NCBI RefSeq assembly: GCF_002483315.1
Contig: NZ_DLHR01000006.1
Location: 46,308-110,307, forward strand
Direction: 5' to 3'
DNA length: 64,000 nt
Origin: Flavobacterium sp. UBA7663
Lineage (GTDB): Bacteria; Bacteroidota; Bacteroidia; Flavobacteriales; Flavobacteriaceae
Shown here: in pieces, positions 33,858 through 43,395 of the stretch
Layout: every line of letters starts with the position of its first letter
Numbering within the stretch: the first letter of the stretch is position 1
Made by a program: the position numbers and the translations under genes
Notes under the pieces: model-generated
Databases searched by the model: none
What the model saw: the letters and a program-made list of their open reading frames with translations, nothing else
Told to the model about the DNA's origin: nothing

Positions 33858-36834
33858 TCATCTTACTGTATATCTTTTTCATCATCATTTCTTTTACTAA
33901 ATCACCAAAAGATTTGTCTTCAAGTATTTTCTCGAAGATTTCTTGATTTTGATCCATTCGTTCAATAAGTTTTGTTACAAATAAGTCTTCAAAAGCATAT
34001 TTAAAAGTATCTATTTTGTTAACTTTTGCTTGAACTTGTAATGTTTCATCTAACAATAACTCAGCTTCTATCTGGTCGAAAAATAATTTATCAGCTTCTT
34101 CAAATTCAGTTCCGAAACGGTCATTAAGAATTGTTATAATTTCCGACAATAAAGCTTCCTCTTCTTTTTCTCTTTTTAAACCTGCTTCTGTTGTTCCGCT
34201 TAATTCTCCGTCTTCTCCTTTGATTAAATCAATTGAGCCTTCTTTTATTTTTTGAAGTCTATAATACTCTAACGCAATTTCATCTCCTAGTTCTAAACTT
34301 TCTGTTAAATCTCTTTTGGGCAAACGGATTTGTAATAGTTTCGCATAAGCATAAAATTTCTCAAAATCTTGGTCTGTAAATGGCATAATCTGTGAAAGAA
34401 AAGCGTAAAGATTTGTCCAAGAACGTATTCCTTTTTTGAATTCATCTTTCTTATCTTCTTCTTTTATTTCTTTAAACCTTTCTATTGCTGGATCGGTAAA
34501 ACTGTATAAATATTTTTGCTCTTTTGCATTATTTATTTTTGTTATAGGGTTGAAATAAACATTCGCAAATGCGTTTACTTCATTTTCCCAATACACTAAA
34601 AATTGGTCTAATCTCGTTTTTAAATCATATAAATGGTTTACATCTGTTTCCTCTGTAACTGATGTTATCTCATAGTATGGCTGAAACGAATCTAAAATTG
34701 CTTGTCTTTCATTAGCAAAATCTAATACAAATGTATCTTCTTTTCCCGGACAGATTCTGTTTAGTCTTGATAATGTTTGTACTGCTTTTACTCCAGAAAG
34801 TTTTTTATCTACATACATGGTATGCAGTAACGGTTGGTCAAAACCAGTTTGGTATTTATCTGCTACAATGAGGATTTTATAATCGTCTTTATCAAAAACT
34901 TCCGGCAATTCTCTTTCTCCAAAACCAGTTAATTCTGGTTCTGAAACACCGTCCGGAAAATTATTATCTATGACTTTACCTGAAAACGCTACTAATACTT
35001 TAATTTCATTTTCATACCCTTTTTCTTTTATATAATTATCGAATTCTTCAAAATATCTTTTAGCATGTAATCTTGAGCCACATACTAACATTGCTTTTGC
35101 TTTTCCTCCGATTTTCTTTGCTACTACTTGGCGAAAATGCTCAATTATTACTTCAGTTTTTTGAGCTAAATTATAAGGATGTAATGAAACATACTTCCCA
35201 ATTGCTTTAGATGCTTTTTTACGATTTAGTTTTGGATCGTCTTCTATTGCTTTTGTTAACTTAAAGTATAATTCATAAGTAGTGTAATTGTTTAGTACAT
35301 CTAAAATAAACCCTTCTTCGATGGCTTGACGCATTGCATATAAATGGAATGGTACTGGTTTACCATTTGCATCTTTATGTCCAAAGACTTGAAGTGTTTT
35401 GTATTTTGGTGTTGCTGTAAAAGCAAAAAATGAAATGTTTGTTTGTTTCCCTCTTGATAAAGCCGATTTTTCTACTTGTTCTCTAATGTAATCATCTGAT
35501 GTGAAGTCATCTTCCTCTTCTTTTTCAGCGTCTTCAAATGATTTTAATGCCAATACTTCTTTTAACTTTTTACTTGCTTCGCCTCCTTGTGAACTGTGTG
35601 CTTCATCAATAATTACCGCATATTTTCTATCTGGCAATTCATTTACTTTGTCGATTATATAAGGGAATTTTTGCAATGTTGTAATGATGATATTCGTGCC
35701 ATAACCAATTGCACTGGCAAGTTGAGAGCTGTCTTTATCAATTTTTTGTACCACTCCTGTTTTGTGTTCAAACTGGTAAATGGTATTTTGTAATTGTTGG
35801 TCTAAAACTTTTCTATCGGTAACTACAATAACACTATCAAATATTCTTTCATCAGTATCGTTATGCAAACTTGACAATCGATAAGCCAACCATGCTATGG
35901 AATTACTTTTACCTGAACCGGCTGAATGTTGAATTAGATAATTTTTACCTGCTCCGTTTACTATTGCATCCGCTCCAATTTTTCTAACTGCGTCTAATTG
36001 ATGGAAACGTGGAAAAATAAGTTTTTCTTTTTTGAATATTTTTCCTTCCATTTCAATTTCTTCAGTTTGAAGATGCACAAAACTTTGAATGATTTCCAAC
36101 CAACTGTCTTTTGCTAAAATATCTTCCCATAAATACTGTGTTTTATATCCTTCTTTGTTTGGAGGATTTCCTTTGCCTCTATTGTAGCCTTTGTTGAATG
36201 GTAGCCAAAAGGTCTTGATACCATCCAATTTTGAAGTCATAAAAACCTCATCTTGGTCAACGGCAAAATGTACTAAAGTTCTTTTTTTGAAAGCAAATAA
36301 TAGTTCTCTATTGTCTCTAGTTGTACTGTATTGTTTTAAGGCATTCTTTACATTTTGACCTGTGAATTGATTTTTTAATTCTAAAGTTGCTATTGGTATT
36401 CCATTTAGTGAAATTACCAAATCAACAGAATTAGTATTCTGTTTACTGAAATAAACTTGACGATGGATTTTTAACTCGTTTTTTGCATATAATGCTAAAG
36501 CATCTGGATTTAAACCTGATACTGGTTTGAAAAATGCCATTTGAAAACGAACACCATAATCCGTAAAACCATTTCGTAGTACATCTAAACTACCTCTTAG
36601 ATCGAGTTCTTTATAAAGTCGTTGTAAAACTCTGTTTTCAACATCTTTTTCGTGAATAGCTTTGATTTTCTCCCATTTACTTGGTTGCGAACTTTGTAAA
36701 AAATCAATAATATCTCTTCTAAAGAAACCTAAATCTATAGTATATTCACTGGTATTCCCTAATGTATATCCGCCTTTTTCGATAAGCGAGTGCACAATAG
36801 CAGTTTCGAATGTGTTTTCGGTTGTGATGCTCAT
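33850..36834 (-). CDS. hsdR: type I restriction enzyme, R (motor/nuclease) subunit
   Basis: A 994-residue HsdR. The N-terminal PD-(D/E)xK nuclease has Asp138 and Glu152-Leu-Lys154 (VDLV, then TLELKNQF). The superfamily 2 translocase has Walker A HSAGSGKS at about 303-310 and DEAH at 410-413, with SFFAFTATP and TGFDQPLLHTMYVDKKL in the later helicase motifs. The C-terminal part should contact the methyltransferase core. It pumps DNA and cuts when unmethylated sites are bound. It starts 11 bases after the SIR2 gene and its catalytic motifs are intact. Confidence 0.95.
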   Translation of the reverse strand: MSITTENTFETAIVHSLIEKGGYTLGNTSEYTIDLGFFRRDIIDFLQSSQPSKWEKIKAIHEKDVENRVLQRLYKELDLRGSLDVLRNGFTDYGVRFQMAFFKPVSGLNPDALALYAKNELKIHRQVYFSKQNTNSVDLVISLNGIPIATLELKNQFTGQNVKNALKQYSTTRDNRELLFAFKKRTLVHFAVDQDEVFMTSKLDGIKTFWLPFNKGYNRGKGNPPNKEGYKTQYLWEDILAKDSWLEIIQSFVHLQTEEIEMEGKIFKKEKLIFPRFHQLDAVRKIGADAIVNGAGKNYLIQHSAGSGKSNSIAWLAYRLSSLHNDTDERIFDSVIVVTDRKVLDQQLQNTIYQFEHKTGVVQKIDKDSSQLASAIGYGTNIIITTLQKFPYIIDKVNELPDRKYAVIIDEAHSSQGGEASKKLKEVLALKSFEDAEKEEEDDFTSDDYIREQVEKSALSRGKQTNISFFAFTATPKYKTLQVFGHKDANGKPVPFHLYAMRQAIEEGFILDVLNNYTTYELYFKLTKAIEDDPKLNRKKASKAIGKYVSLHPYNLAQKTEVIIEHFRQVVAKKIGGKAKAMLVCGSRLHAKRYFEEFDNYIKEKGYENEIKVLVAFSGKVIDNNFPDGVSEPELTGFGERELPEVFDKDDYKILIVADKYQTGFDQPLLHTMYVDKKLSGVKAVQTLSRLNRICPGKEDTFVLDFANERQAILDSFQPYYEITSVTEETDVNHLYDLKTRLDQFLVYWENEVNAFANVYFNPITKINNAKEQKYLYSFTDPAIERFKEIKEEDKKDEFKKGIRSWTNLYAFLSQIMPFTDQDFEKFYAYAKLLQIRLPKRDLTESLELGDEIALEYYRLQKIKEGSIDLIKGEDGELSGTTEAGLKREKEEEALLSEIITILNDRFGTEFEEADKLFFDQIEAELLLDETLQVQAKVNKIDTFKYAFEDLFVTKLIERMDQNQEIFEKILEDKSFGDLVKEMMMKKIYSKMNE

Positions 36835-36845
36835 AATTATTTAAA

Positions 36846-38732
36846 TTATTGTTGCGTAATCATTGTTTTGCTGTCAGTGAATTGATAATAGATTGTATTG
36901 GATTCACTTTTCATATTAAATATTTTTGTTTTTTTATCTTTCAAATCTTGTAAATTTTCAATATAAGCATCCTGGATGTATTTGTGTAAATAACCTATAT
37001 TAAAATCAATACCATGTAAATTGTGAATTAGTTTATTTTTTTCACTTATAACTAGAACTTTATTTTTGTGTTCTCCACTAACTAAGAAATTATACTCTTT
37101 CTTATTTTTATTTTTAAAAGTCAAACCATTAAAATCTTCTTGTAAAACAATTTTATCAATATAGGCGTTAATATGTCTCAATTTTTTTTCGCTTGTATCA
37201 TCTAGGTTTATGTTGTTAAATTGAACTTCGAAGTAATTTTCTATTTTTCGTAATTTATAAAAATAATCTAGCAAGAAATCAGCATCAAATGAACCTTTAT
37301 CAAAAACTATTTTATCTCTATATGAGTAAAATAATTTATTCTCTTTAAACAATTTAAATTTTTTGTTTGATGTAATTCTGGATAAAATATTATAAAAATT
37401 CAGACCGTTTTTTACTGATTTTATGAATTTGCTTGGCTTTATTTCAATGTTAAATTTATGATTGGTTGTATTAGACGCAAAATCTATTGTGATTAAAATA
37501 TCAAAATCATTTGCTTTGATTTTTATCTTGGCTTGATTTTCATTTGGGTTTGCAATAAATATTTCTAAATAGTAATTATCTAATTCAAATGCATCTTCAA
37601 AAACAATGTTAAAAAAACCAAAAATTGAAGGAACTTTTTTAATATAAAGACTTGTTATATTCTCTTGATTATTAATCCTAATTCCATTAAAAAAGTGGTT
37701 GTATTCTTTTAACAGATCACCACTTAAACTTATATCTTCAAAGTCTTTTCCTCTTAATGAATCTATTATTTTTTTTGTACTATCGCTTTCAGATTCAATT
37801 TTAAATTTTACTTCGCTCTTCCCAATACCATCTAGAGAAGATATTCTATCTATAATATATAAATCCTTTGATTTACTTAAACTAATATTAATGTTGTTAA
37901 TTTTAGCAAAATCAAATGCAGTATCTGCATTACCAATCCCTTTTTTTAATCCAGTGAGATAATTAAATTTTAAATCCTCATTAATTTCTTTGAATAAGTC
38001 TTCTGCTTTAGCTTGAATATATTCAATTCCTTTTTGTTGAAAAAATTTTAATTTAGCTGGTTGAATACTTGGTGCCACAAAAAACATTTCCTTACGGTGG
38101 TCACCTAATTCATCTAGAATTTTACCAATAGTAGTCAATACATTACTATCTTCTAAAGCATATCCAATAAAAATAATATGGTTTTCAACTAACTTAGTTT
38201 TAATAGCATTCCAGAAAATTGATCTTTCACTATCTTTGATAAAATAATTATTGTAATCAGAATTTGTTAGGATGATATTTGAAGTATCTGATAAATCGCC
38301 ATGAATTTTAAATAAACATTGTTTTTTTTGATTGGCAGTTGCACAGTCAGCACTTTTACGAATTACTTCTATGTTCTTATTAGTTGTTTCAAAAAGTGTA
38401 TCATAATTGGTAGTTATGATAGTTTTTATTTGAGGAATTTTTGCTAAAAGTTGGTGTGTTTCAGTTGAAATAGGCTCTCTCTGAAATTCATTTTTAAGAT
38501 TTTCAATTAAATAATTTTTATTTCCACCTTTAAGATAATATATATCCTCAGCTAATTTTGGCAAATTGGTTGTAAAATCTACTTGTTCTTGTAGATCACT
38601 AGTCAAATTGTTAAATAAAATTTCTGCTAATTTTGCACCAGAAGGGTAACCTGCATACAAAGACATTCCAGCACCTACAAATAAGGCAGCTTCTTCTTTT
38701 CTAATTATCTCAAAAATTCTTTGTTTACTCAT
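36846..38732 (-). CDS. SIR2-domain protein, predicted NADase effector
   Basis: A 628-residue protein. Residues about 1-215 are a SIR2-like Rossmann domain with FVGAGMS (near 18-24), TTNYD (107-111, catalytic-type Asn), KIHGD (142-146, catalytic-type His) and IFIGYALED. The zinc-binding Cys pairs of CobB deacetylases are missing, as in defence SIR2 proteins that destroy NAD. Residues about 270-628 form a large domain I do not recognise, probably the sensor part. It overlaps the Ntn-hydrolase gene by 4 bases (ATGA) and lies inside the type I RM operon, so an abortive-infection role is likely. Confidence 0.88.
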   Translation of the reverse strand: MSKQRIFEIIRKEEAALFVGAGMSLYAGYPSGAKLAEILFNNLTSDLQEQVDFTTNLPKLAEDIYYLKGGNKNYLIENLKNEFQREPISTETHQLLAKIPQIKTIITTNYDTLFETTNKNIEVIRKSADCATANQKKQCLFKIHGDLSDTSNIILTNSDYNNYFIKDSERSIFWNAIKTKLVENHIIFIGYALEDSNVLTTIGKILDELGDHRKEMFFVAPSIQPAKLKFFQQKGIEYIQAKAEDLFKEINEDLKFNYLTGLKKGIGNADTAFDFAKINNINISLSKSKDLYIIDRISSLDGIGKSEVKFKIESESDSTKKIIDSLRGKDFEDISLSGDLLKEYNHFFNGIRINNQENITSLYIKKVPSIFGFFNIVFEDAFELDNYYLEIFIANPNENQAKIKIKANDFDILITIDFASNTTNHKFNIEIKPSKFIKSVKNGLNFYNILSRITSNKKFKLFKENKLFYSYRDKIVFDKGSFDADFLLDYFYKLRKIENYFEVQFNNINLDDTSEKKLRHINAYIDKIVLQEDFNGLTFKNKNKKEYNFLVSGEHKNKVLVISEKNKLIHNLHGIDFNIGYLHKYIQDAYIENLQDLKDKKTKIFNMKSESNTIYYQFTDSKTMITQQ

Positions 38733-39739
38733 TCTTTTAAATAATAAATTGTTTCAATATTATTTTGACTTTCTAAAAATTGCCTGTATGCCACTTCTTT
38801 GAATATCAATTTAAGTTTGTGTTTTTCTTTTTCAGAAATTACGTTTTTTAATCGTCCAAAATCTGGATAACATTCAAAAATGAAATCTGTATCTGCACCA
38901 TAAATTTCTTCACTAATGATACTTAAATTCTCTGGTATGTCTAACTCAAGTAATTCTAGCGTATCAGGATTGAAATAGCGTACCAATGGTTTATTTATTT
39001 CATTATATTCTCTTCCTTGAAAGCAAGGTTTTCCTTTACTTGATTCCCAGTAAATTCCAAAAAATTCTGACCTATTGGATTTGTAAATTTTAGCTATTTG
39101 TAAACTTCCATCTACTGTTCTAATGCTTTTATCTAGTGACATATCTCGCAATACTTTTAATGGCTCCATATCGAGCTTACTATCAAAAGTATCATCATCC
39201 AAAAAGATTTTTTTTATTCTTTCTTTTGCCTCTGTTTCTATTTCTTCTTCTGGGTCTCCAAGAAATGTATAAAATTTAGTTTTGGTATCATCATTTGTTA
39301 ACTCATCAAATAAAAAGCCTTCTATTTCCTCTGAATAATACAATTTCCAAACTCTAAAACTACCTTTTGTCCAATCCCAACCACCAAATAAAAATTTTAC
39401 ACCGCTTCGTAATTCATGAATATTTTCTCCAGCAATTTCAGAAATAATTCTCTTCAATAAGTCTGAAAATAACTCCGATATGTATAATAATACATCCTCT
39501 AATTTTGATGATGGTGATTCAAGAAATTTATCTAAATGTATTGATGACGTTAAATTTAAGACTAATGGATACGCTCTGTTTGTTGTACCTGCAAAACACA
39601 ACAAACAATCTTTACGAGGTAATTCAAATAACTTGATGCCTTGTTTCCATTTTTCCCCACCTGTTAAACAACTATCTGTTGCAAAAACTAATTCTTCAGT
39701 TTCGTTTGCTTGTCTTATGTATGCTGTACAAAGAGTCAT
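38729..39739 (-). CDS. proteasome-beta-like Ntn hydrolase
   Basis: A 336-residue protein whose N-terminus aligns by eye with proteasome beta/HslV subunits. MTLC would expose Thr as residue 1 after Met removal; LVFATDSCLT matches the VVLAADSRAT strand with its Asp; GIKLFEL supplies the Lys of the catalytic triad; and LLCFAGTTNRAYPL matches the oxyanion-loop AFAG region. Spacing between these residues is close to that of real beta subunits. The remaining about 230 residues are unknown. It sits between hsdS and the SIR2 gene, overlapping the latter by 4 bases, so a protease paired with a NADase effector is suggested. This is inference. Confidence 0.75.
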   Translation of the reverse strand: MTLCTAYIRQANETEELVFATDSCLTGGEKWKQGIKLFELPRKDCLLCFAGTTNRAYPLVLNLTSSIHLDKFLESPSSKLEDVLLYISELFSDLLKRIISEIAGENIHELRSGVKFLFGGWDWTKGSFRVWKLYYSEEIEGFLFDELTNDDTKTKFYTFLGDPEEEIETEAKERIKKIFLDDDTFDSKLDMEPLKVLRDMSLDKSIRTVDGSLQIAKIYKSNRSEFFGIYWESSKGKPCFQGREYNEINKPLVRYFNPDTLELLELDIPENLSIISEEIYGADTDFIFECYPDFGRLKNVISEKEKHKLKLIFKEVAYRQFLESQNNIETIYYLKE

Positions 39740-39744
39740 ATTCT

Positions 39745-40992
39745 TTAGTCTATTACTTTTACTTTCCCTGTTACTACTTCGCTTATTAAAGCAGAGCGGT
39801 ATTCAATTAGTAAATCGATTAATTTTTTTGTTTTCTTTATTTTAGAATCTATTCTATCACTTTCTTTATGAATATGGTCTATAATTACTTTTTGTTCTTC
39901 CACTTTGGGAATAGTTATGTCTAAATATGCATATTTGTCTGCTCCGATATTCTGAATTGTAGCTTGATTAAAAATGCTATTCTTCCATTGCTTATAATTA
40001 CTTGTTTTAGTAAAAAGATATAAATAATCAGATAAAATCAATTCTGGATTTGGAGACACTTTAATTAAATAACCTGCAAAACAAGCAATTCCATTATAGT
40101 TTTTAAATTGAAAAGTTTTACCAACAGTTGCTCCACTTCTTGCAAATAAAATATCACCTTCTTTTAAAAAATATTCATTTGCTTTTTCAGGTGGCAATGA
40201 TTTAAAAGTATCTTTTTTTAATTTACCATTTTTTCCAAAATCTGTAATTCTTATATATCTTGGATGTTCACGATTTTCTTCATCAGCAGATTCGTTCGCA
40301 CCATATTTTAGCTTATCCGAAAGAACATATTTTAGTTTTTTAGTAACCCAATTTTTTGGTATTTCTCCAATCCATTCTATACCAGAATCACACATTTCAG
40401 CATTAGAGTCAATTCCTTTGGTTATAAGTTGGCTAATTATAGTTGTTTTTTCTTCCTCTAACAATTGAATTAATTGTTTTTTATCCTCAATAAGCTGGTC
40501 AATTTCTTGTGTTTTTTTGTCGAGATAATTGGCGATTGCGATTTGTTCTTCGAGAGCATTTGTTACCGAAAAAGGTATTTGATTTAATACTTCTTGGGAC
40601 ATGCTTGGAACAGCGGAACCATATTTATATAATTCAAAATTTATTGTGGTACATAAATAATAAAAATATCTTGGATTGGTTGAAGGAAAAATCTCTGTAT
40701 AATAAGCCGTATCAACTGACCAAAATGGTGCTTCCATATATTGCGGTTTATCAATAGTTCCTTTTCTTCCGAGAATTACTGAAGGCCCTTGGTGAAGATA
40801 ACTATCAGTATAACCAAACGTTCCGCCAGTTCCAATAATGGGAAATTGACCATTCGCATCCCATACCTTTTTATGGTCTTGACCATTGCAAATTTTGGCA
40901 AGTCTTTTTAAAACTTTAATTTCCCAATGCTCTGGAATATCTCCAATCCATTCTATATTAGAGGGTTTGTATTTTGGGTATTTTTTACTCAT
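39745..40992 (-). CDS. hsdS: type I restriction enzyme, S (specificity) subunit
   Basis: A 415-residue HsdS with two target-recognition domains. Each begins with the repeated IEWIGDIPEHWEIKVLK / IEWIGEIPKNWVTKKLK motif (near 13 and 208) and is followed by a helical conserved region (LEEQIAIANYLDKKTQEIDQLI and VEEQKVIIDHIHKESDRID). Together these bind a bipartite DNA site. The full two-domain layout means it is not truncated. Its start overlaps the preceding gene by 8 bases and the Ntn-hydrolase gene begins 5 bases after it. Confidence 0.95.
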   Translation of the reverse strand: MSKKYPKYKPSNIEWIGDIPEHWEIKVLKRLAKICNGQDHKKVWDANGQFPIIGTGGTFGYTDSYLHQGPSVILGRKGTIDKPQYMEAPFWSVDTAYYTEIFPSTNPRYFYYLCTTINFELYKYGSAVPSMSQEVLNQIPFSVTNALEEQIAIANYLDKKTQEIDQLIEDKKQLIQLLEEEKTTIISQLITKGIDSNAEMCDSGIEWIGEIPKNWVTKKLKYVLSDKLKYGANESADEENREHPRYIRITDFGKNGKLKKDTFKSLPPEKANEYFLKEGDILFARSGATVGKTFQFKNYNGIACFAGYLIKVSPNPELILSDYLYLFTKTSNYKQWKNSIFNQATIQNIGADKYAYLDITIPKVEEQKVIIDHIHKESDRIDSKIKKTKKLIDLLIEYRSALISEVVTGKVKVID

Positions 40993-43387
40993 TTAAAATA
41001 GTTGGTTTTGGAAGGTTTTTAAATTTATCTTGACTGTTTTCTTTTTCAAGAATATTCTCTTTTATATATTCTACTAATCCTTTCAAAATTGAATCTTTTT
41101 TGTTGTAGTCAGTTTGTTCTTCTAAAAGTGAAATGCAATCTTCAATAACAAAGGGAATAAATTTTAGTTTTCTTATCGCAATTGCATAGAAGAATTCATT
41201 TAAGGCCTCTGCATGGTCGTCATTGATATGAATAATCATATCACCTAATATTGATTTCATCTGTAGACTAGCATCATCTGACAAACTGTAATCTAATTCT
41301 TCTGATTTTGAAGCTCTTAATAAACAAGTTTGAATAATTCCATCATTAAATCTTATAAAATTACCTGGATCTAAAATATTTCTAACGTACTCACTTTGAT
41401 GAAAAACTTCTTTGTTTCTTAGTTCATTTAGTATGCTTGAAATAATGAAATAAACTTCAGATTGTTTTGCTCTTGCTATAAAATTTGTATGAGAAACTCC
41501 TGTATTGAATGGTGCAAATGCAAAACCATTTCTGATTTTTAATGTTTTGCCATTTAATGTTGGAAAAAATAAATTATCACTTAGACCTTTTTGTTTTCCA
41601 CACTCAGCTAATTCATTTACTCTAAAATCGCAATATTTTGAAAACTCCTTTAAATGATTATTTGTTTCAACAAAGTCAAGAAACTCTAGCATTTTGTTAT
41701 ACTCATGATGCCAAGTAGTTTTAAGTGATTCATTTGAACAAAAAATCGTTTCAACATTGAAAATTTTATGCGTATCGACACCAAATTCACCTAGTCCTAA
41801 ATTAGATTGCAGAAAATCAAATTGTTCTTTTTTATTAGTCCTATTAATAAAATTAAAAAATATACGTTGATATGTTTTCTCATAATCTCTTAATGCTCTA
41901 CTTAGATATAATAAATTTCTTCCTGAAACAATACTAGAACTGACAACTGCAATTGTCCCTTTTTGATTTTTATTAATATTTTTGATTTCTTTAGAATCAA
42001 TACCGATAATGTTCTTTTTATCAAACGGTATTTGATGTTCTGATAATACTTTTTGAATTACTGAAGCTAGTTCCTTGGAACCTTCATCTGGTAATGTAAT
42101 AATATATTTTAGTGATGCAGGAATATTTTGCAGTATATGTTTTTCAAGTTTAAGGAAAATGTTTTTGTATGGATGATTATCTTCTGTTCGATTATCCCAC
42201 TCTTTTAGGATAGATGGTACATCAATATAAATATCATATTTTTTATCTTTATATCCGTTTTCTTTATGATAACATCTAATAATTGAATCACTTTCTTTAT
42301 TAGCTTTTTTATAGAATTCAGAAAAATTTCGAATAAATATAGGAAGGTCTGTTTTCTTGAGAAGAACACTATTAACAATTGGTTTCTCTAATAAAAAAAC
42401 ATCTCCTTCAACCTTTAAAGCTTTAGATCCTTTTTCACAAAATCCACAACTTTCACCTTTTTTATTATTGAAGCTTTTAATAGGATCAATTCCAAGAGGA
42501 TTATTTTCATTTTTAGTAAGGTCACATATTAAATGACTTTTGTAATGATTTTTAATTGTTAGTCCAAATAATATTGCAATATCATTTAAATCTATATTTT
42601 TAGATTTATTTTCTTCAACCATTCTATCAAGAATACTTCCTGAAGTAGATGATGAAATTAAAAAAACAGAATTTCTTTTTGCTTTAAATTTCTGTTTTTC
42701 AAACATTTTATATGAACCAAAACTCTCTACAAAAACTGATTCTTTAAAATCATCATTTAATTCCTTTAATAAATTAATATAAGCATAAGCTAATGAATTA
42801 ATTGAAGAGGTGTCTGAATAAATTGATTCAATTTTTTCTTTTTTGAAATGTAAAACTAGAGCTGACGCAATAAAATTAATTTCACTTCCAGATAATAGTA
42901 CATTTCCTGTTCTAAGAAATCTATCACTATGTTTGCCTGAAGGGAAAACAAAATGATTTGAGGGTTGGGAAACAATTAAACCACCATTTTTTGTAAAGAT
43001 TTTTGTTAACCCTATATTGTATAAAAATTTAATTTCATCGATAGAGTCAATTTTATTTACAATATTTTCTAAGTCACCTTTTTTATTAATTGAAACTATA
43101 TTCAGAGAATTACCATTTATATTGTGGTCAAATTTTGGTATATAATCGTAAAGTTCAGAATCACTTTTAAATATTTCGTTTACTTCCTTCTTATTAAATT
43201 CAAAGCAAATGATATATAATTTATTAGGAAGTGTATTTTCATGAAAATAATCTCTTAACTGAATTTTTAAATCAGAAAAATTAGCTAAGATATTTTTATA
43301 CGAAAAAAAAATAACTTGATGATTTTGAATCTCTTGTGTTTTTGTGTTTACCTTTTTAAAGTAATTATAGATATAACATTGTTTCAT
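40985..43387 (-). CDS. large protein with two degenerate phosphoribosyltransferase-like regions
   Basis: An 800-residue cytosolic protein. Residues 145-160 (HFVFPSGKHSDRFLRT) look like the orotate phosphoribosyltransferase signature, and VFLISSSTSGSIL (241-253) occupies the place of the PRPP loop. A second such pair is LKYIITLPDEGSKELASVI (426-444) with AVVSSSIVSGRNLL (480-493). In both PRPP loops the usual acidic pair is replaced by Ser, so catalysis is doubtful and ligand sensing is possible. A Cys cluster, SCGFCEKG, lies near 313-320. It follows the GHKL ATPase gene by 8 bases and overlaps hsdS by 8, so it is an embedded partner in the RM operon. Confidence 0.6.
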   Translation of the reverse strand: MKQCYIYNYFKKVNTKTQEIQNHQVIFFSYKNILANFSDLKIQLRDYFHENTLPNKLYIICFEFNKKEVNEIFKSDSELYDYIPKFDHNINGNSLNIVSINKKGDLENIVNKIDSIDEIKFLYNIGLTKIFTKNGGLIVSQPSNHFVFPSGKHSDRFLRTGNVLLSGSEINFIASALVLHFKKEKIESIYSDTSSINSLAYAYINLLKELNDDFKESVFVESFGSYKMFEKQKFKAKRNSVFLISSSTSGSILDRMVEENKSKNIDLNDIAILFGLTIKNHYKSHLICDLTKNENNPLGIDPIKSFNNKKGESCGFCEKGSKALKVEGDVFLLEKPIVNSVLLKKTDLPIFIRNFSEFYKKANKESDSIIRCYHKENGYKDKKYDIYIDVPSILKEWDNRTEDNHPYKNIFLKLEKHILQNIPASLKYIITLPDEGSKELASVIQKVLSEHQIPFDKKNIIGIDSKEIKNINKNQKGTIAVVSSSIVSGRNLLYLSRALRDYEKTYQRIFFNFINRTNKKEQFDFLQSNLGLGEFGVDTHKIFNVETIFCSNESLKTTWHHEYNKMLEFLDFVETNNHLKEFSKYCDFRVNELAECGKQKGLSDNLFFPTLNGKTLKIRNGFAFAPFNTGVSHTNFIARAKQSEVYFIISSILNELRNKEVFHQSEYVRNILDPGNFIRFNDGIIQTCLLRASKSEELDYSLSDDASLQMKSILGDMIIHINDDHAEALNEFFYAIAIRKLKFIPFVIEDCISLLEEQTDYNKKDSILKGLVEYIKENILEKENSQDKFKNLPKPTILNE

Positions 43388-43395
43388 GTTGAAAT

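Noticed and set aside
36846..38732. SIR2 protein as a housekeeping CobB-type deacetylase
   Set aside because: The zinc-binding cysteine pairs are missing, the protein is more than twice the length, and it sits inside a restriction operon.
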